A stretch of DNA of 64,000 nt from an uncultured Psychroserpens sp. GTDB taxonomy: Bacteria > Bacteroidota > Bacteroidia > Flavobacteriales > Flavobacteriaceae. The notes under the pieces were generated by a model. It ran no database searches. It was not told where the DNA came from and saw only the letters and a program-made list of their open reading frames with translations. Shown one piece after another: positions 62,950-64,000 of this stretch; positions within the stretch are counted from its first letter, which is position 1; every line of letters starts with the position of its first letter. The stretch is taken from NCBI RefSeq assembly GCF_947500255.1, contig NZ_CANMRL010000006.1:1-64000 (forward strand), read 5' to 3'. A program made the translations under genes and the position numbers.

Positions 62950-64000
62950 ATGAAGCAGTTAATTACATTAGCTGTTTTATGTTCTTCGTTCTTTTGTTTT
63001 TCACAAACAAACGAGATCGACAGTTTGACTGTACACTTATCTTTTCAAAAGCAAGATTCATCCAAAGTTGATACTTCTTTACGTTTAATAAAAGCCCTTT
63101 ACCAAGCAAAAAGCTACAAAAAAGCACTTACCTATATTGATAATACAGAACGTTTATCAAAATTTCTAAATCACACTAAAGGCATAGCTGATGTCAATTA
63201 CTATAAAGCATTAATATATGCTCAAAGAGACGATTATTACAATGCTATAGATGGTTATAACCGTTCTAAACGCTACTATATACAATTAGGAGATACACTA
63301 GGTATAGCTAAAGTTAATAACAGTATTGGCTTAATAGAAATAAAACGAGGTAATTATACAGTAGGTCTAGAAAATTCGTTATCAGCTATCCAAACCTTTG
63401 AATCAAGAAACCTGAGGAACGAACTGAGTTCGGCTTATAACAACTTAGCTGAAGCATACTACAATACGAAGCAAGTAGACAAATCACTTGAATTTAATAT
63501 TAAGGCGCTAAATGTAAGAGAACAACTAAGAGACAGCATAGGAATTAAAACCTCTACGCGAAATATTGCTTTGTTATATTCTGAAAGAAAAGAGCACAGA
63601 AAAGCCATAGAATATTACGAAAAAGTTTTAAAACTTTTAAATCCAATAACTGACAAGAAACTTAAAGGGGAAATTTTGCCTCGAATTGGCGCAGAGTATC
63701 TTCAATTTAAAGATTACGACAAAGCCGCTGAATATCTAGTTGAAGGATTGAATTTTAATAGAAAAAATAACAATGAAGATGGGATTTTAAGAGCATTGAA
63801 TGCTGTAGGAGAATTGAACATTGAGCAAAATAATTACAGAACTGCACAAACCCAAATAGATGAAGCCTACTCTATTGCAACAAAAATTAATAATAAACCT
63901 GAGCTTCTAAAAAACTATAGATTGCACAAAGAATTAGATTCTATTAATGGTAAGTTTCAAAATGCTTTTTTCTGGCAAGGGAAATATTTCACTTTAAAAA
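62950..64000 (+). CDS. TPR-repeat secreted/sensor protein, truncated by window end
   Basis: 350 codons are present with no stop, so the gene continues past 64000. It begins with a signal peptide (MKQLITLAVLCSSFFCFSQ) and then a series of about seven tetratricopeptide-like helix pairs (NNSIGLIEIKRGNYTVGLE, YNNLAEAYYNTKQVDKSLE, ALLYSERKEHRKAIEYYEKV, RIGAEYLQFKDYDKAAEYL). In Bacteroidota such N-termini usually lead to a membrane segment and a histidine kinase or LuxR-type output domain, but that part is outside the window, so the output is unknown. Confidence 0.85.
   Translation, partial: MKQLITLAVLCSSFFCFSQTNEIDSLTVHLSFQKQDSSKVDTSLRLIKALYQAKSYKKALTYIDNTERLSKFLNHTKGIADVNYYKALIYAQRDDYYNAIDGYNRSKRYYIQLGDTLGIAKVNNSIGLIEIKRGNYTVGLENSLSAIQTFESRNLRNELSSAYNNLAEAYYNTKQVDKSLEFNIKALNVREQLRDSIGIKTSTRNIALLYSERKEHRKAIEYYEKVLKLLNPITDKKLKGEILPRIGAEYLQFKDYDKAAEYLVEGLNFNRKNNNEDGILRALNAVGELNIEQNNYRTAQTQIDEAYSIATKINNKPELLKNYRLHKELDSINGKFQNAFFWQGKYFTLK

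Noticed and set aside
1-64000. CRISPR array, rRNA operon, insertion sequence or prophage structural genes
   Set aside because: No regularly spaced direct repeats with unique spacers, no rRNA signature and no transposase or phage structural motifs were seen in reading the window.

Overview
The window is ordinary chromosome from a member of the Bacteroidota, almost certainly a marine-type Flavobacteriaceae. The DNA is AT-rich. Promoters fit the TTG-N17-23-TAnnTTTG consensus of this phylum. The gene set (zeaxanthin carotenoid cluster, BshC, PorT-like barrel protein, SurA-like parvulin operon, LysM/receptor fusion protein, Cys-anchored lipoproteins) is typical of the family. Protein functions come from motifs read in the translations; no database search was run.

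Layout. 1-3.5 kb: thrS-infC-rpmI-rplT translation operon, in which infC can only start on a non-AUG codon (AUA). 3.6-9.6 kb: a large secreted beta-propeller/amidohydrolase, then a minus-strand set with a membrane cyclase, an EF-hand protein and a secreted protein often labelled asparagine synthetase B. 9.7-16.7 kb: minus-strand housekeeping genes (AI-2E family exporter, dnaB, accA, DMT transporter, LptF/G permease, tgt). 16.9-22.7 kb: a transketolase split into two subunits with a secreted protein between them, an outer-membrane barrel, an FKBP/thrombospondin-3 lipoprotein, an S4 protein, a phosphoribosyltransferase and aroK. 22.8-27.0 kb: tRNA-Lys(TTT), a 4-kb genomic island, and tRNA-Leu(GAG). 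27.1-32.0 kb: a CarH-like MerR regulator followed by crtI-crtB-crtZ-crtY. 32-45 kb: TlpA-like protein, duplicated anti-sigma-K-like lipoprotein, Crp/Fnr regulator, aconitase, acyltransferase, a possible copper pair with an SCO protein, MoxR and a three-gene SurA/PpiC operon. 45-57 kb: peptidases including an archaemetzincin, DinB, GNAT, ACT, OsmC, LysM receptor, guaA and bshC. 58-64 kb: M14 carboxypeptidase, argS, and a TPR protein cut by the window end.

The most interesting parts are two. First, the tRNA-Lys island: a 13-bp direct repeat of the tRNA 3' end marks both ends, and each copy is followed by its own Rho-independent terminator. The right-hand terminator looks like the displaced original one. 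Inside are a HEPN-like protein, a Ser/Thr kinase with an unrecognised Cys-containing C-terminal region, and a DUF2971 protein, separated by related cassette-like junction sequences; no integrase is present. This is a candidate undescribed defence module. Second, the carotenoid locus: the MerR protein carries the W-x9-EH and ExHxxG motifs of B12-dependent photoreceptors, and the promoters of the regulator and of crtI share a 14-nt motif that overlaps the -7 box and is continued as 11-bp tandem repeats upstream of crtI. This predicts light-controlled zeaxanthin synthesis.
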